From Asterias amurensis (lineage: Eukaryota > Echinodermata > Asteroidea > Forcipulatida > Asteriidae), in contig NC_092665.1 of NCBI RefSeq assembly GCF_032118995.1, positions 17,039,810-17,103,809 on the forward strand: 64,000 nucleotides of DNA. Direction: 5' to 3'. The notes beneath the pieces are model-generated. The model saw nothing but the letters and a program-made list of their open reading frames with translations, was not told where the DNA came from and searched no databases. Both the position numbers and the translations under genes were made by a program. This document shows positions 35,801-46,539 of this stretch, in pieces. Position 1 is the first letter of the stretch, and each line of letters begins with the position of its first letter.

Positions 35801-37853
35801 CTAGCATGTTCCACCCCTTTTTTGTTTCATCAGCCGTGGTGGAATTGGGAATCGAACCCGATCCCATGGGACAGCAAGTTTGGGTGACCTTCTTGGGTAC
35901 TGGTTATTATCTTTCAAATACGCTTCTGTGATGTAATACAAGACAACACACACACCAAATATCAAAACCCCTATGATAAGAATGGTATAGACAGTTGCAT
36001 TGGTTGTCACAAACGGTTGTTCCATCTCTCTTAGGTGTGCTTCTGCTGGATGAAAAGTGGGGTTAAGATCCAAAGAATGCCTGAAGTACACACTGGCCTC
36101 TTGGTAATTTCCCATCGCTTTGTACACCTCCCCCATGGTAAAATGTTGCAGCCATGAGTTTTGATCTGGTCCCTTGTGTTGTAATGACTTTTCTGTCAGG
36201 AAAAGGGCATCTGGTAGGTACTGCATATTGAACAGGACCCTAGCTAGGTTGAGTAAAATATCTGGGTTGGTAGGTGAGATCGACAGAGCTTTACGAAAGC
36301 ACTCAATTGCCAGAAGTGTATTCCCTTTAATTCTCCAGTAGTTGCCCACTCGGTTCAGAACTGACAGTGAATTGGGAGTCTGCAAAGGTAAGAAAAAGAT
36401 ATTATGTACATTTGTTGGAAATTTCACATAAGTTTTTTTCAAGCTGTAAAAAAAAGGAAAGAATGCACTGTTGTTTCTTTTTAATATGGAGAACTGAAGA
36501 AGAAACTGAAGACTTCAACATTAGTCTATCAGATAAAATTACATTTTACACCATTTTAATGAGGTGGAGGGTCATACCATTTTCTCACTATCGTGATCAC
36601 GATAGTAAGAAAATATCCTCTCGTCCACTGAAATATGAATTAAACTTGACCTTGGAGCCCCTCCTTAAAATCATTTTTGTTGCTATTTTAATTGTGTGTA
36701 CTTTAAGACTGCCCACCCTCCTCAATTCTTTTTAAAATAATAATAATAATAGACTTACCACCATGATTGCCTCTCTGAGTGAAGTCTCGAGCACCGACAT
36801 GTCCACTTGATCACTGTCACTTCTTTTAAATATTAATGCAACCTCTGGTTCTGGGATACTTGGATGTTTTCGTCGATCAATGATTCCTGATAATGAATCG
36901 TAATCTGTTTTGTTTACATGTTTGGTGCACTCCAGGACATCTATGTTCTTGTTTTTCATCCTAGAAAAAAGGTGCCAGGAAAATTAAAAACAAAGGTTTA
37001 TATACAAGCCTAAGATTGAGAATGCTTTCAAGTTTCATGCGATGCTAAAAATCTGCAAATTTAAACAGTAAACTGGTAACTAAAACTTAAATAACATTTA
37101 AAAAATTGATAGGATAACTTTCGGTATGGCGCATTCCACTTTTTCACTTATTTTTACAAAAAAGGGATATATCAATCAGGTAAATTAGATTCTATAATAT
37201 TTTATTTCAAATGAAAAAGTGGTGGCGCCATACGGAAACTTTTCCAATTAATATAGTTGGTGTACTATCTAACATTATTCAGCCATAGCATTAGCCCCAC
37301 TTGTGTGGCCAAGGAAGGATTCAGCTATCCTTGGCCACACAAGTGGGGCTACCATAGCATATCATATGCCATTTTTTACAATGTTGGTTTGAAACTGAGA
37401 TTAATAGTACTATAGTAGAGATACATGAGAGTCTATGCTGAGAATTAGAATGAGAAGCTTGGTGGGATTTGGGAATGTGAGATAATCGTGTGAAAAAAAG
37501 GCAACCAGAATTTGCAGAAATATTTCCACTCACTGTTGTTGTTGACGATCCGATTCAGTTGCCTTCTCACATGATATACATTCTCCTTCATGATGCACCG
37601 TTTGCTGTTCGTTTTCCCTACCGCTTTCCTCTTCATCATAACCAAAATTCTTCTGCTGTGTGAGGATTGTTAACACGGGGTCTTCGCTTGCCACTTTAAC
37701 TGCATCTTCAGCCAAACTCGGCTGCACAAGTACAACACCATCGGGTCCTTTCTGGAGTTTCCAGTGGGTGGCAGATCGAGGTGTTGATGCAACTATACTG
37801 GCCCCCACCATATACAGGGCGACATAAGTCAAGCTTGGCATATCGACGGTCAT
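35801..37853 (-). CDS. TTC17-like TPR membrane protein, 3 exons
   Basis: Exons in transcript order: 37853-37534, 36960-36759, 36379-35801; in phase, 366 aa. Residues 1-25 are hydrophobic (signal peptide-like), followed by SATHWKLQKGPDG, resembling the THW..DG start of mature TTC17. A Cys pair (GECISC) and an ECTK segment follow, then TPR units at about 180-290 (NYWRIKGNTLLAIECFRKAL, GEVYKAMGNYQEASVYFRHS). An N-glycosylation site NAT and one transmembrane helix lie at about 304-324 (YTILIIGVLIFGVCVVLYYI). Predicted type I membrane protein with lumenal TPRs. TTC17 itself is about 1,140 aa and has no obvious C-terminal anchor, so this is a short relative or a distinct family. The start at 37853 is the first in-frame ATG. 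The last 28 residues appear to come from a tRNA-like SINE. Function unknown. Confidence 0.75.
35815..35880 (-). mobile_element. tRNA-derived SINE fragment within the last exon of the TPR gene
   Basis: On the minus strand, GGGTTCGATTCCC matches the RNA polymerase III B-box consensus (GGTTCGANTCC) and is followed by CCACCACGGCTG. It lies inside the reading frame between the YPRR segment and the stop at 35801-35803, so the final protein residues (from about SPKLAV) would be SINE-derived. Confidence 0.55.
37111..37247. repeat. Foldback MITE, copy 2 (TPR gene intron 1)
   Basis: The right end TGGTGGCGCCATACGGAAAC and the left end TTTCGGTATGGCG are the same inverted ends as the element at 18895-19027, with the same AT-rich core in opposite orientation. 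Confidence 0.85.
37291..37351. repeat. Perfect hairpin, TPR gene intron 1
   Basis: TAGCCCCACTTGTGTGGCCA and TGGCCACACAAGTGGGGCTA are exact reverse complements around an AGGAAGGATTCAGCTATCCT core. Confidence 0.9.
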
Positions 37854-38621
37854 TTCTACATTTATAAAACTGTTTATAGACAACACTTACTTACGGCAAA
37901 CAATTTTTGTTTTTACATCCAGAAATAAACAAGTTCGGCGGTTTGGTTCAGTAATTTTGCGCAAACTAAACAAAAGTCTAGTTCCCGTCTGGTTCTTTGA
38001 TATTCTTAACGTAAATTGTAAGGGCACCATACTCGATATGAATAAACCGGAAGTGTTTGACAAGATTGATCAAAGGTTACAGTTGAAGTGAAGGTCAAAT
38101 CAGTTAACGTTGACTTGGTTTAGCGTTAACCAGTATTAAATTTACAGCGATTCTATCAGACGCAAAATAAGGAAGAATTAAGGAATATACAGCACGTTTT
38201 AAACTCAACACTGGCATGATTCTCACTTCAACTAATTCAATTGTTTTTAAATACATTGCCAACCAAAAATTGTCTGAGACTATAGAGTAAGGACCTGCCG
38301 CTTTTGTCGTCTGCATTATTCCATTTTGTCCACGTTGGCTAAAGTTGATTGGCCCAAGTGGTTTAATTACACACAGTTTGTAGTGTACGCACAAAGTAGG
38401 TCTCAAGTTAAAGCATGTTATCATTTATATGTGGAATAAAACAATAACAATTTAACCCACAATTCACCAGAAACAAATCATGACCATAATCTTTTTTTTT
38501 TTTTTAACGTTTGAAGCAAAAGCTCGAAATTAAAAACTGAAGAACTCTGGCTGCTTTTCTTGCATTTGCCCTGTCACTCTTCTGTTGATGAAATATTCAT
38601 TCCTTCTTCCTCATTTTCAAC
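37854..38621. promoter_or_regulatory. Divergent intergenic region, TPR gene / DDOST
   Basis: 768 bp separate the two opposed start codons. It must contain both 5'UTRs and promoters. A poly(T) run is at about 38492-38506. No diagnostic promoter element was recognised. Confidence 0.5.
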
Positions 38622-41600
38622 ATGGCAATCGGCGTGGCGTTAGTTTTTTGTGGCCTTTTGGCCATTCTTTCCACAGTTCAGGGAGGTGGGAAGACTTTAG
38701 TTCTGCTTGATTCAATGGCCACAAAGGAAACCCATTCTATCTTCTTCAGGTCGCTGCAAGGTAGGTGTATTTTTGTACCTCAATTCAGGGATTTTAAACG
38801 GAAGCATTATTTTATAGTGACAGAGGGGATATAGCACACTGAGTGATATGGTGATAGCACGTACACGTATTCAGCAGATGATGAAACCTGCATAATCTAA
38901 TTCGTGAAAAAATAACCTGATTTTACTGTAAATGTAAACATATGTTTTAAATTGTTTAATCTGGATTAATTATCTAGTCGGCATAGCATCCTTATGGCTA
39001 TGTATGAGAGTTGAGACATCTCACTATATTTTATAAAATAATTAGGCTAATTACTGATATATAGTATTTAAAAAAAGTATAAGTAACGTCTTGGGTAACT
39101 TACAATGGGTGCGTTCGTTTAGCTTCCCTGGGTCGACCCCGGTGTGTGTTTTTTTCTTCCAGGACGAACGTGTGCAGATAATTACCCACGTTTGTAAAAC
39201 CTGCCGCACACCGGGGTTGACCCAGGGAAGCTAAACGAACGCACCCTCAGTTACACTATAGATCTTTTGCACATGACGTCATTTCAGTACGGCGCCCTCG
39301 CCTTGAGGTCAAAAGGAGGTTATTCATTGGCCAATCTATGTGCGTTTCGATTGTTTCGTCACCGTTTGACCTCAAAGATGGCGGCTGCATGACGTCAGTG
39401 CATAAGGTCTATTAATTATTTCTTCATCTAAACTAATAAAACTTTAAGGCTACTTTTAGTATTAAAAGTTAGTAAGTTTATTAATAAATACACAAAGCTT
39501 ACCTTGCCCTTTTTCATATTTTTTTTTTGAGATGAGTTTTTGTGTTTGGATGATCTGACGATGATTGATTTGTATATAAATAATAATATTATTAATATTG
39601 TATTTGTATGGCATGGACATGGACCATCCTACTCCTGGTACTAAAGAGGTTTCTTTGGCTATGTTATTGTCAACATGAACCTCGTCATTTAATTATGTCT
39701 CACAACACACTAGCGTTGCGTTTTGCCCTTTTTAATTTTATTTGTAATTTTAACATTAAAAAAAATTAATTAAATCTCGCCAAAATAGGCTCTTTATGTG
39801 TTCTATGAACACTCAAAACATACGCTTCTTCTACTGATCATTGCCAGCTAGCTTGATGAACTTTTTGCAAGCGCAGTAAACAGCTGTAGGGGTTGGAAAA
39901 TATTTGTCAACGTTAGTACCCAAGTCACTTCTTACCACAGTCACTCGTACCCAAGCCACTTAGCACCTATGTCACTTCTTATATAAGTTATATGTCACTT
40001 CATACTCAAATCGGATCGTACTCGAGTCACTTCTGCTAGTCCTTACCCAAGTCACTTTGTACCTTAGTCAATTCGTACCAAAGTCACTTCAAACCCATTA
40101 CCCAAGTCACGTCATAAGCATGATTCTATTTTTTTCAGATCGCGGGTTTGACTTAACATTTAAAACAGCAGATGATCCTGGTCTAAAACTGGCAAATTAT
40201 GGAGAGTATATTTATCAACATTTAGTACTGTTCTGCCCGTCGGTTGAAGGTGAGCAGTCACTTCACTTTAATTTTTGAAGTTTAAATCAAAAGCCTGACT
40301 TTAAAGGGTCTTGGTTCTTTTTGTAGGACACAAAACACAATGTCCACAGATTTACATCAAACTCACAGTCACACAGCTTGAAGATAATGATGGTAGAAAG
40401 CTTCCCATAAAATATTACTTGGCGAGTTCCTGTATTAATTTTAGAAATGAGTAAAACATGTCTTAAAAAGATTATTCGTCTTAGAAGACGAAAGTTATTT
40501 AAGCATGTAAAACAGATTTTCAACACGTTGTTTTACTCATTTCTCAAAAACTATAGCACCTCATCAGCAAGTAACATTAAAAGGGAAGCTTTCTACCCTC
40601 AATATCTTTAAACTGTGTAAATCTGTGGACATTGTGTTTTGTGTTATAAAAGGTACCCAAATCCTTTAATACTTATTTTATTCTATTCTATTGTATTTAT
40701 AAACAAAAATGCTTTTCCAACTGTTTAATCTAGTTGAAATTATTGTTACCCTCAAAACTTCAGATTGTAGACTGTCGCATACTAGAGGGTTATGAAGTGT
40801 AGGGCTCTTCATAAAGCACATCAACCTTCTATGTTTAACTATAACTGGTGTTCAGATTTGCCTTATTTTTACCACTTTCAAAAAACATGACGCATGCTCA
40901 GAATATGGAGATATGGATTGTGTAATGAATCAATTAATATTGCTTGAAGTTTAACACATTCCAAGAAAATATTTTGCAGAAAAAAGTTACAAAAAACCTA
41001 CCCAGGGTCAGATTGGGCGTAATTGTCCACAAACAGTAGTGGGTACATCAACATCTGTTTTTGAACATTGCACAGATTTGCAAGATCTTAACCAATCAGC
41101 AAAAACCAAATCACTGTGTAGTCGTGGTGATTGTCAGTGTGCACTCAGTAGATTTGGCACAATCGCAGGTTTTTTATGAGGAACATATCGTGCAAAATGA
41201 GTGCTTGAATAAATTTAGGGGTGTCAGAACATACGGGATGCTTTTCAAGCTGAACTAGCCAGCCAAATGAATTGGAGTGAATTTTGACTGGTCTGGCCCT
41301 ATGTATTTTGGCCTAGTATTTTGCCAGCGGATGTACATTTTGCTGGATGAACAGTGATTATATTGATGAGAAAATTTCATTAAAGTAGCTGATAGACCTG
41401 TTTAATTCAGCTGCAACTTAAATTGTTTTGGGTTGTCTTGGTTTTGCAGAGTTTGGAGGTCAAATTGCAGAAGGATCCATAACAGAGTTTATTGATGGAG
41501 GTGGAAATGTTTTAGTTGCTGCAAACTCAGACATAGGTAATCTTTCTTTATTGATTCGTCATCAAAATACTGGAACCTATATTAAATAAAGTTACAATGT

Positions 41601-44600
41601 AGTCAACATTCTTCCCAATATATTGTAAAATGTGATGTGTATGCTATGATATTGTTATGACTAATCCTCACTAAAGTGTATATTACATTTCATAAGTGAT
41701 TTATGACACGGAAATTAGGAAGTAACCTGATTTACTATATTTGACTTTTCACAAAAATCACAAACAACAGTGCTACAAAACACACCAATAACCAGTCTTG
41801 TGACTGCTTAAATAGAACAGAACCACTGTAATTAATGGAAGTTCTAACAAATTAACACATGTACTGGATCATTTTACTTTGTACAATTTACATTTGTATG
41901 TGATAAGGTTTACAAAATATAGAACTGAAATGAGAGTATTGTCCTTACATAAACCATGTAATACATGTCACTTTCAGTAATATCTGTACGTATTCCTTGT
42001 TCAGGGGAGCCAATCAGAGAGCTTGGTACAGAGTGTGGGGTTGAATTTGATGAGGAAGGAACACAAGTTATTGATCACCTTAACTACGATGTCAGCGATG
42101 ATGGATTGGTGAGTTTTAAATTACAGTTGAGCCCCAAACTAACCTTTAAACTTGTATGATGTGAACAGTTTATTGAACAAACCTTGGGAAATCTCATGAC
42201 AATAACCAACAACTAAAAGCTTGGGGGAAAAAACTGTGTTTAGAAAAAAAGTATGTAGTTTTTGTTTTAAATCTTCAACTTTATGTTTCTCATTAATTTA
42301 TTACATCAATAAAGCAAAGTTCTAATCAAGCAATAAATAAAAGTTTGTTTATAGAAAAGTTCCCAACTTAACATTTGTTTTAAATGTCGTCATAGCAGAT
42401 GTAGTGATATTTTTGTTTCTGTCAAATTATTTGTTTTCCACATTTTAAGTGACACTTGGACTTCGCTTTTTTCCTTTTTAAATTTCTTTTTTTACAGCAT
42501 ACTCTTCTTGTAGCTGATCCGTCGAACCTGATTGAAGCACAAACCATGGTCGGTGCCAAGAGCTCGTTGCCAATTCTCTTCAATGGAGTTGGGTAAGAAA
42601 ATACATGAAAACGTTAACAGTTAATTTATTGTTTGAGGTTCTTGATTTTATCCCAAAGTAGGTTTGTAAATTTTGTACTTCCAGAAGGAGAGTAAGTCTT
42701 GAATGTTTCAAGGACTAAACAGGAATAGGATTTCTTATAAAAAGAAAGAAAACAAACCCCAAAATTCCCCCATAGGCATTCGTTATGGTAGAGCTATCTT
42801 GTTTTTCTTCTTTTTTAATCAATCCCAATGTCAGTATGTTTTAAGCCAGCAGGTAAGTGACTCCCAAAAAATAACTGCTTTCAGTGTGTATGTTGGGTAT
42901 GCACACTGACAGCAGTGTTCAACTGTCATTCATGGAAGGACAACTAATAAATGAGTTTGGCATGTATTATTACTAGAGTTGCCTATAAGTAGGTTTCTTA
43001 TTCAATTATAGTATGACTGCTGATACCGAGAACCCATTGGTGCTAGATGTGCTACATGGATCCTCTTCAGCCTATTCTCATAACCCAACCAAGGAGGTTA
43101 CAGACTACCCTCATGCTGTGGGTACAAATACCCTCCTTGTAGCTGCTCTTCAGGCACGTAACAATGCAAGAGTTGTCTTCAGTGGCTCCTTGGACATGTT
43201 CAGTGATAAGTTCTTTCAGGCAGCTGTTCAGAAGGCGTCTCCAGGATCCCAAAAGTGAGTCCAACATCATCTTCATTTATTTATTTCTGTTCACTGAAAA
43301 GTTGTTTGTCTGAAGAAAGCCAATGAAAAGAGTTGCTGTGCAACCAGGCCATGTGCAACTGACTAATTTTTACCTTGGTTTTATTGCAATCCAAAGACCG
43401 CATGTCATTTTAATGCAACATGCAAAATCTGAATTCAGAGATGGCCAAAGAATGAGTGTTTATAAGAATCATTATTTTTGCAAAAGTTTACTGCACAGTG
43501 CTTCAAGGCTAAGATACTTTAGTTTTTGTCTTTTTGTGTAACGTAATAGGCTTTCCTTATAATGTTTAAAGCCATTGGACCCTTTCGGTACAGAAAAAAA
43601 AAAAAGTTCACAGATTTACAAATAGTTTACAGGGTTTACAGAAGGTATTGGTGAAAGACTTGTCTTGAAATATTAGTCCATGAAATGCTTTACTTTTTGA
43701 GGAAACGGTGAAACAATATAAATTCTCGTTAACGAGAATTACGGATTTGTTATAAACACATGTCATGACACGGCGAAACGCGCGAAAACAGGAGTGGGTT
43801 TTCCCGTTATTTTCTCCCGGCTCCGATGTCCGATTGAGCCTAAATTTCCACAGGATTGTTATTTTATATATAAGTTGTGATACACGAAGTGTGGGACTTG
43901 GACAATACTGTTTACCGAAAGTGTATAATGGCTTTAATGTTCACTTGATTTTATGAATACTTGATTATTATTTTGAAGGTCTAAGTCATCAGGCAACCAA
44001 GATTTGGCCATCAGTCTTTCTCAATGGGTATTCAAGGAAGAAGGAGTTATCCGAGTACAACGTGTTTCTCATCACCTTGTCAATGGCAAGCAGACACCAG
44101 CTGCTTACACAGTAGAAGACCAAGTGGTATGTCAGCAAGAGTATAAAGGCTTCTGGCCTCATACAACAGAGGCAGTAGCCTTTTTGCCCCTGGTCATTGC
44201 CTTGGTGCCGCCTTATAGATTACCAAGATGGAATGACCTAACCCTAACCCAAATGGCAAGCAGACAACCGCTGCTTACACAGAATACCAAGTGGAATGTC
44301 AGCAAGAGTATAAAGGCTTCTGGCCTCATACAACAGAGGCAGTAGCCTTTTTGCCCCTGGTCATTGCCTTGGTGCCCCCTTATAGATTACCAAGATGGAA
44401 TGACCTAACCCTCACCCAAATGGCACGCAGACAACCGCTGCTTACACAGAATACCAAGTGGAATGTCGGCAAGAGTATAAAGGATTCTGGCCCTAAATAA
44501 CAGAGGCAGTAGCCTCTTCGCCTCTGGTCATTTCCTCATACATTTGCTGTTTGCCCGGGTTATAGGACCTTGTTTTACATCATTAAAGTATCGGTCCTGT

Positions 44601-46539
44601 GCTTGTTACGAGGATGGGATATTCTCGTACAGCTGCTTTATTCTTTTGGAATTGTCTTTTTCTTGAAATCCAGTCACCTGATCTCGTACTAAATAACTAT
44701 TACACTCTCAAGATTACGAGTGTATTAGTTTCAATCATTCAGCTCCAAAAAGAGTTTATTAAAGTAGTCCAAGGATGACTCTTACATTCCCTCCTCCCTC
44801 AACTTTCCTTGATAAAAAAAATTAAAGTTCATTTTTATTGTGACTAAACTTGTTATTTATTTATAGATTTATATATTTTTGGTCTGTGCATTATAGGAAT
44901 ACAACATTTGGATTGACATCCTTGTCAATGGTAAATGGGAGCCTTTTTCCACCAAGGATGTTCAGCTAGAGTTTGTACGCATTGACCCCTTCGTCAGAAC
45001 CAGACTGTCCAGCAAAAGTATGTATAGGTTATATTAATAGATGGAAATTGGCATCAACAATTTTTCTGTTTACCCTTATACACCAATGTGTTAGCACTGT
45101 ATACTTAGTACTTTCCCAAGCTCTAAGAAAAAATCACAGGCTTATTACTTGTGTGGGATTCGACCCCACGACTTTTGCAATTCTACAGCAGTGTCATATC
45201 ATAGCACCGAGATTGCTATAAGGCAGTTTGAATCCTATATCGACAGCATTCAACGGAAAGTTAGGTTAGAAAATGTCAGACAAAATTCCTAAGAGTGTTT
45301 GGCAGTTCAGTGAAACCTCAGTCCTTACAGGCAGTGGACACTGTTGGTAATTACTCAAAATAAAACCTTGCTTGGTAACGAGTAATGGGGGAGAGATTGA
45401 TAGTATAACACATTGTGAGAACCGGCACCCTCTGAAGTAACATAATTTTCGAGAAAGAAGTAATTTTCCACAAATTTGATTTCGAGACCTCAGATGTAGA
45501 ATTTGAGGACTCGAAATCAAGCCTCTGAAAGTAGACAACTTTGTGTCACAAGGGTATTTCTTGTTTCATTATTATCTCGCAACTTTGACAACCAATTTTG
45601 CTCAAAGCGAGAAGACTGGTCTTTGACACTTACCAATAGTGTCCACTGTCTTTAACTTTTTTTTTTTAAATTGAATTGCACATAAGTGAACAGTTGACAT
45701 TCTTGACAAAGATTGCACCATTTTCTGTGAGTTTTCAAAAGACTTTACTTTACAGTCGGGTTCCTCTTTACAGTTAATTAATCCCTAGAAGATGATTCAG
45801 CTGGTTATGAGAGTTTCTTATCACTTCATTATTCCTTTACTTTTGTTTTCTTTATGAAGATGGCAAGTTTTCAACTCAGTTCAAGCTGCCTGATGTGTAT
45901 GGTGTATTTCAGTTCAAAGTAGACTACAACCGCATTGGCTACACACACTTGTACAGCACAACTCAGGTAAAAATAGCCCGCAGGGATTGGATACTTGACA
46001 TGAGTGTATTTTATGTGGCATTTTGTGGCACCATAGAATAAGATTTAATTAGAGATGCATAACAGATAAAGAATTTTTTTCTTTAATAACCTGGTGCCCA
46101 AAAGTGTGGGCCTATGATTCTTCATGAGATGCAAATATAAGCTTTTAACAAGTACAATTTTAAATATTTGAGAACCTAAATAACGGACTGGCCTGCAAAC
46201 TGCGAGTCTGTGCGTTCAGGCAGAAATAGAATGCTTAGCAATGATTAGTTCAAACCAACTGGCTATTTCTTGCGATTGGGATTATTCTTATACTTACAAC
46301 TTGTATTCAACATCCTTCTTGCAGTATAAATGATAACAATTTAATATTGTTTGTTTTCTTTGCCCTCCCTCACCCCCTTACAGGTGTCTGTCCGCCCATG
46401 GGAACATACTCAATTTGAGCGATTTATACCCTCTGCATTTCCATATTATGCCAGCAGTTTCTCAATGATGTTTGGTCTCTTCATCTTTAGTCTGGTCTTT
46501 CTACATCACAAAGATGAAGTCAAACCAAAGAAAGAGTAA
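38622..46539 (+). CDS. DDOST: OST48 subunit of oligosaccharyltransferase, 10 exons
   Basis: Essential non-catalytic subunit of the ER oligosaccharyltransferase complex, which transfers the dolichol-linked glycan to Asn-X-Ser/Thr sites. Exons: 38622-38760, 40139-40249, 41450-41536, 42005-42108, 42498-42592, 43012-43254, 43979-44126, 44897-45017, 45860-45966, 46384-46539; all GT-AG and in phase, 436 aa (human 456, with a longer N-terminal leader). A signal peptide covers about 1-21, followed by [101 protein letters not shown] and [19 protein letters not shown]. One C-terminal transmembrane helix (about 406-425) precedes a short Lys-rich cytosolic tail ending KPKKE. Intact. The exon 7 donor region is triplicated within intron 7. 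Confidence 0.98.
39107..39246. repeat. Foldback MITE A in DDOST intron 1
   Basis: GGGTGCGTTCGTTTAGCTTC and GAAGCTAAACGAACGCACCC are exact inverted ends. CCCTGGGTCGACCCCGG pairs with CCGGGGTTGACCCAGGG. Confidence 0.9.
39261..39411. repeat. Foldback MITE B in DDOST intron 1
   Basis: Ends around TAGATCTTTTGCACATGACG and CGTCAGTGCATAAGGTCTA are inverted and imperfect. TTGAGGTCAAA and TTTGACCTCAA pair inside. It sits 15 bp from MITE A. Confidence 0.75.
39911..40112 (+). repeat. Degenerate short tandem repeat of GTACCCAAGTCACTT
   Basis: About ten diverged copies of a 15-19 bp unit (TACCCAAGTCACTT, TACCAAAGTCACTT and similar) run up to 27 bp before the DDOST exon 2 acceptor. Confidence 0.8.
40301..40669. 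repeat. Foldback MITE family 'GTCCACAGATTTACAT', copy 1
   Basis: TTAAAGGGTCTTGGTTC and ACCCAAATCCTTTAA are the terminal inverted repeats. Inside, ACAATGTCCACAGATTTACA pairs with its inverted partner TGTAAATCTGTGGACATTGT, and AGAAAGCTTCCC with GGGAAGCTTTCT. Other copies lie at 56449-56839, 57186-57494 and 60272-60697. Confidence 0.92.
40852..41030. repeat. Foldback-arm relative in DDOST intron 2
   Basis: TTTTACCACTTTCAAAAAACATGA and an AAGAAAATATTTTGCAG stretch parallel the arm at 1530-1690, so this is probably a solo arm of that foldback family. Confidence 0.5.
43566..43937. repeat. MITE-like element in DDOST intron 6
   Basis: The ends TTAAAGCCATTGGACCCTTTC and CGGTAAACAG-side partner ATGGCTTTAA are terminal inverted repeats (TTAAAGCCAT / ATGGCTTTAA). 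The inside holds a TTCTCGTTAACGAGAA palindrome and CGGCGAAACGCGCG. It ends 41 bp before exon 7, displacing most of the natural intron next to the acceptor. Confidence 0.8.
44082..44520 (+). repeat. Three-copy repeat of the DDOST exon 7 / intron 7 boundary
   Basis: A unit of about 168 bp beginning AATGGCAAGCAGACA in coding exon 7 starts at 44082, 44252 and 44419. It includes the exon end and donor. In copies 2 and 3 the donor GTATGTCAGC reads GAATGTCAGC or GAATGTCGGC, so the decoy donors are destroyed. Reading frame continues open from exon 7 through the first unit to TAG at 44343. Confidence 0.93.
45105..45235 (-). mobile_element. tRNA-derived SINE in DDOST intron 8
   Basis: On the minus strand GGGGTCGAATCCCACAC matches a tRNA T-loop/B-box; flanking TATCATAGCACCGAG is typical of such repeats. 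No full tRNA cloverleaf was recognised, so it is not called a tRNA gene. Confidence 0.55.
45328..45655. repeat. Foldback MITE in DDOST intron 8, CAGTGGACACT ends
   Basis: GGCAGTGGACACTGTTGGTA and TACCAATAGTGTCCACTGTC are near-perfect terminal inverted repeats, followed by paired inner segments (TGATTTCGAG / CTCGAAATCA at the centre). Confidence 0.9.

Noticed and set aside
44291-44500. Separate gene in DDOST intron 7
   Set aside because: It is a frame through copies 2 and 3 of the duplicated exon 7 boundary.
45140-45180. tRNA gene
   Set aside because: Only a T-loop/B-box resemblance is present, with no acceptor stem or anticodon arm; called a SINE fragment.
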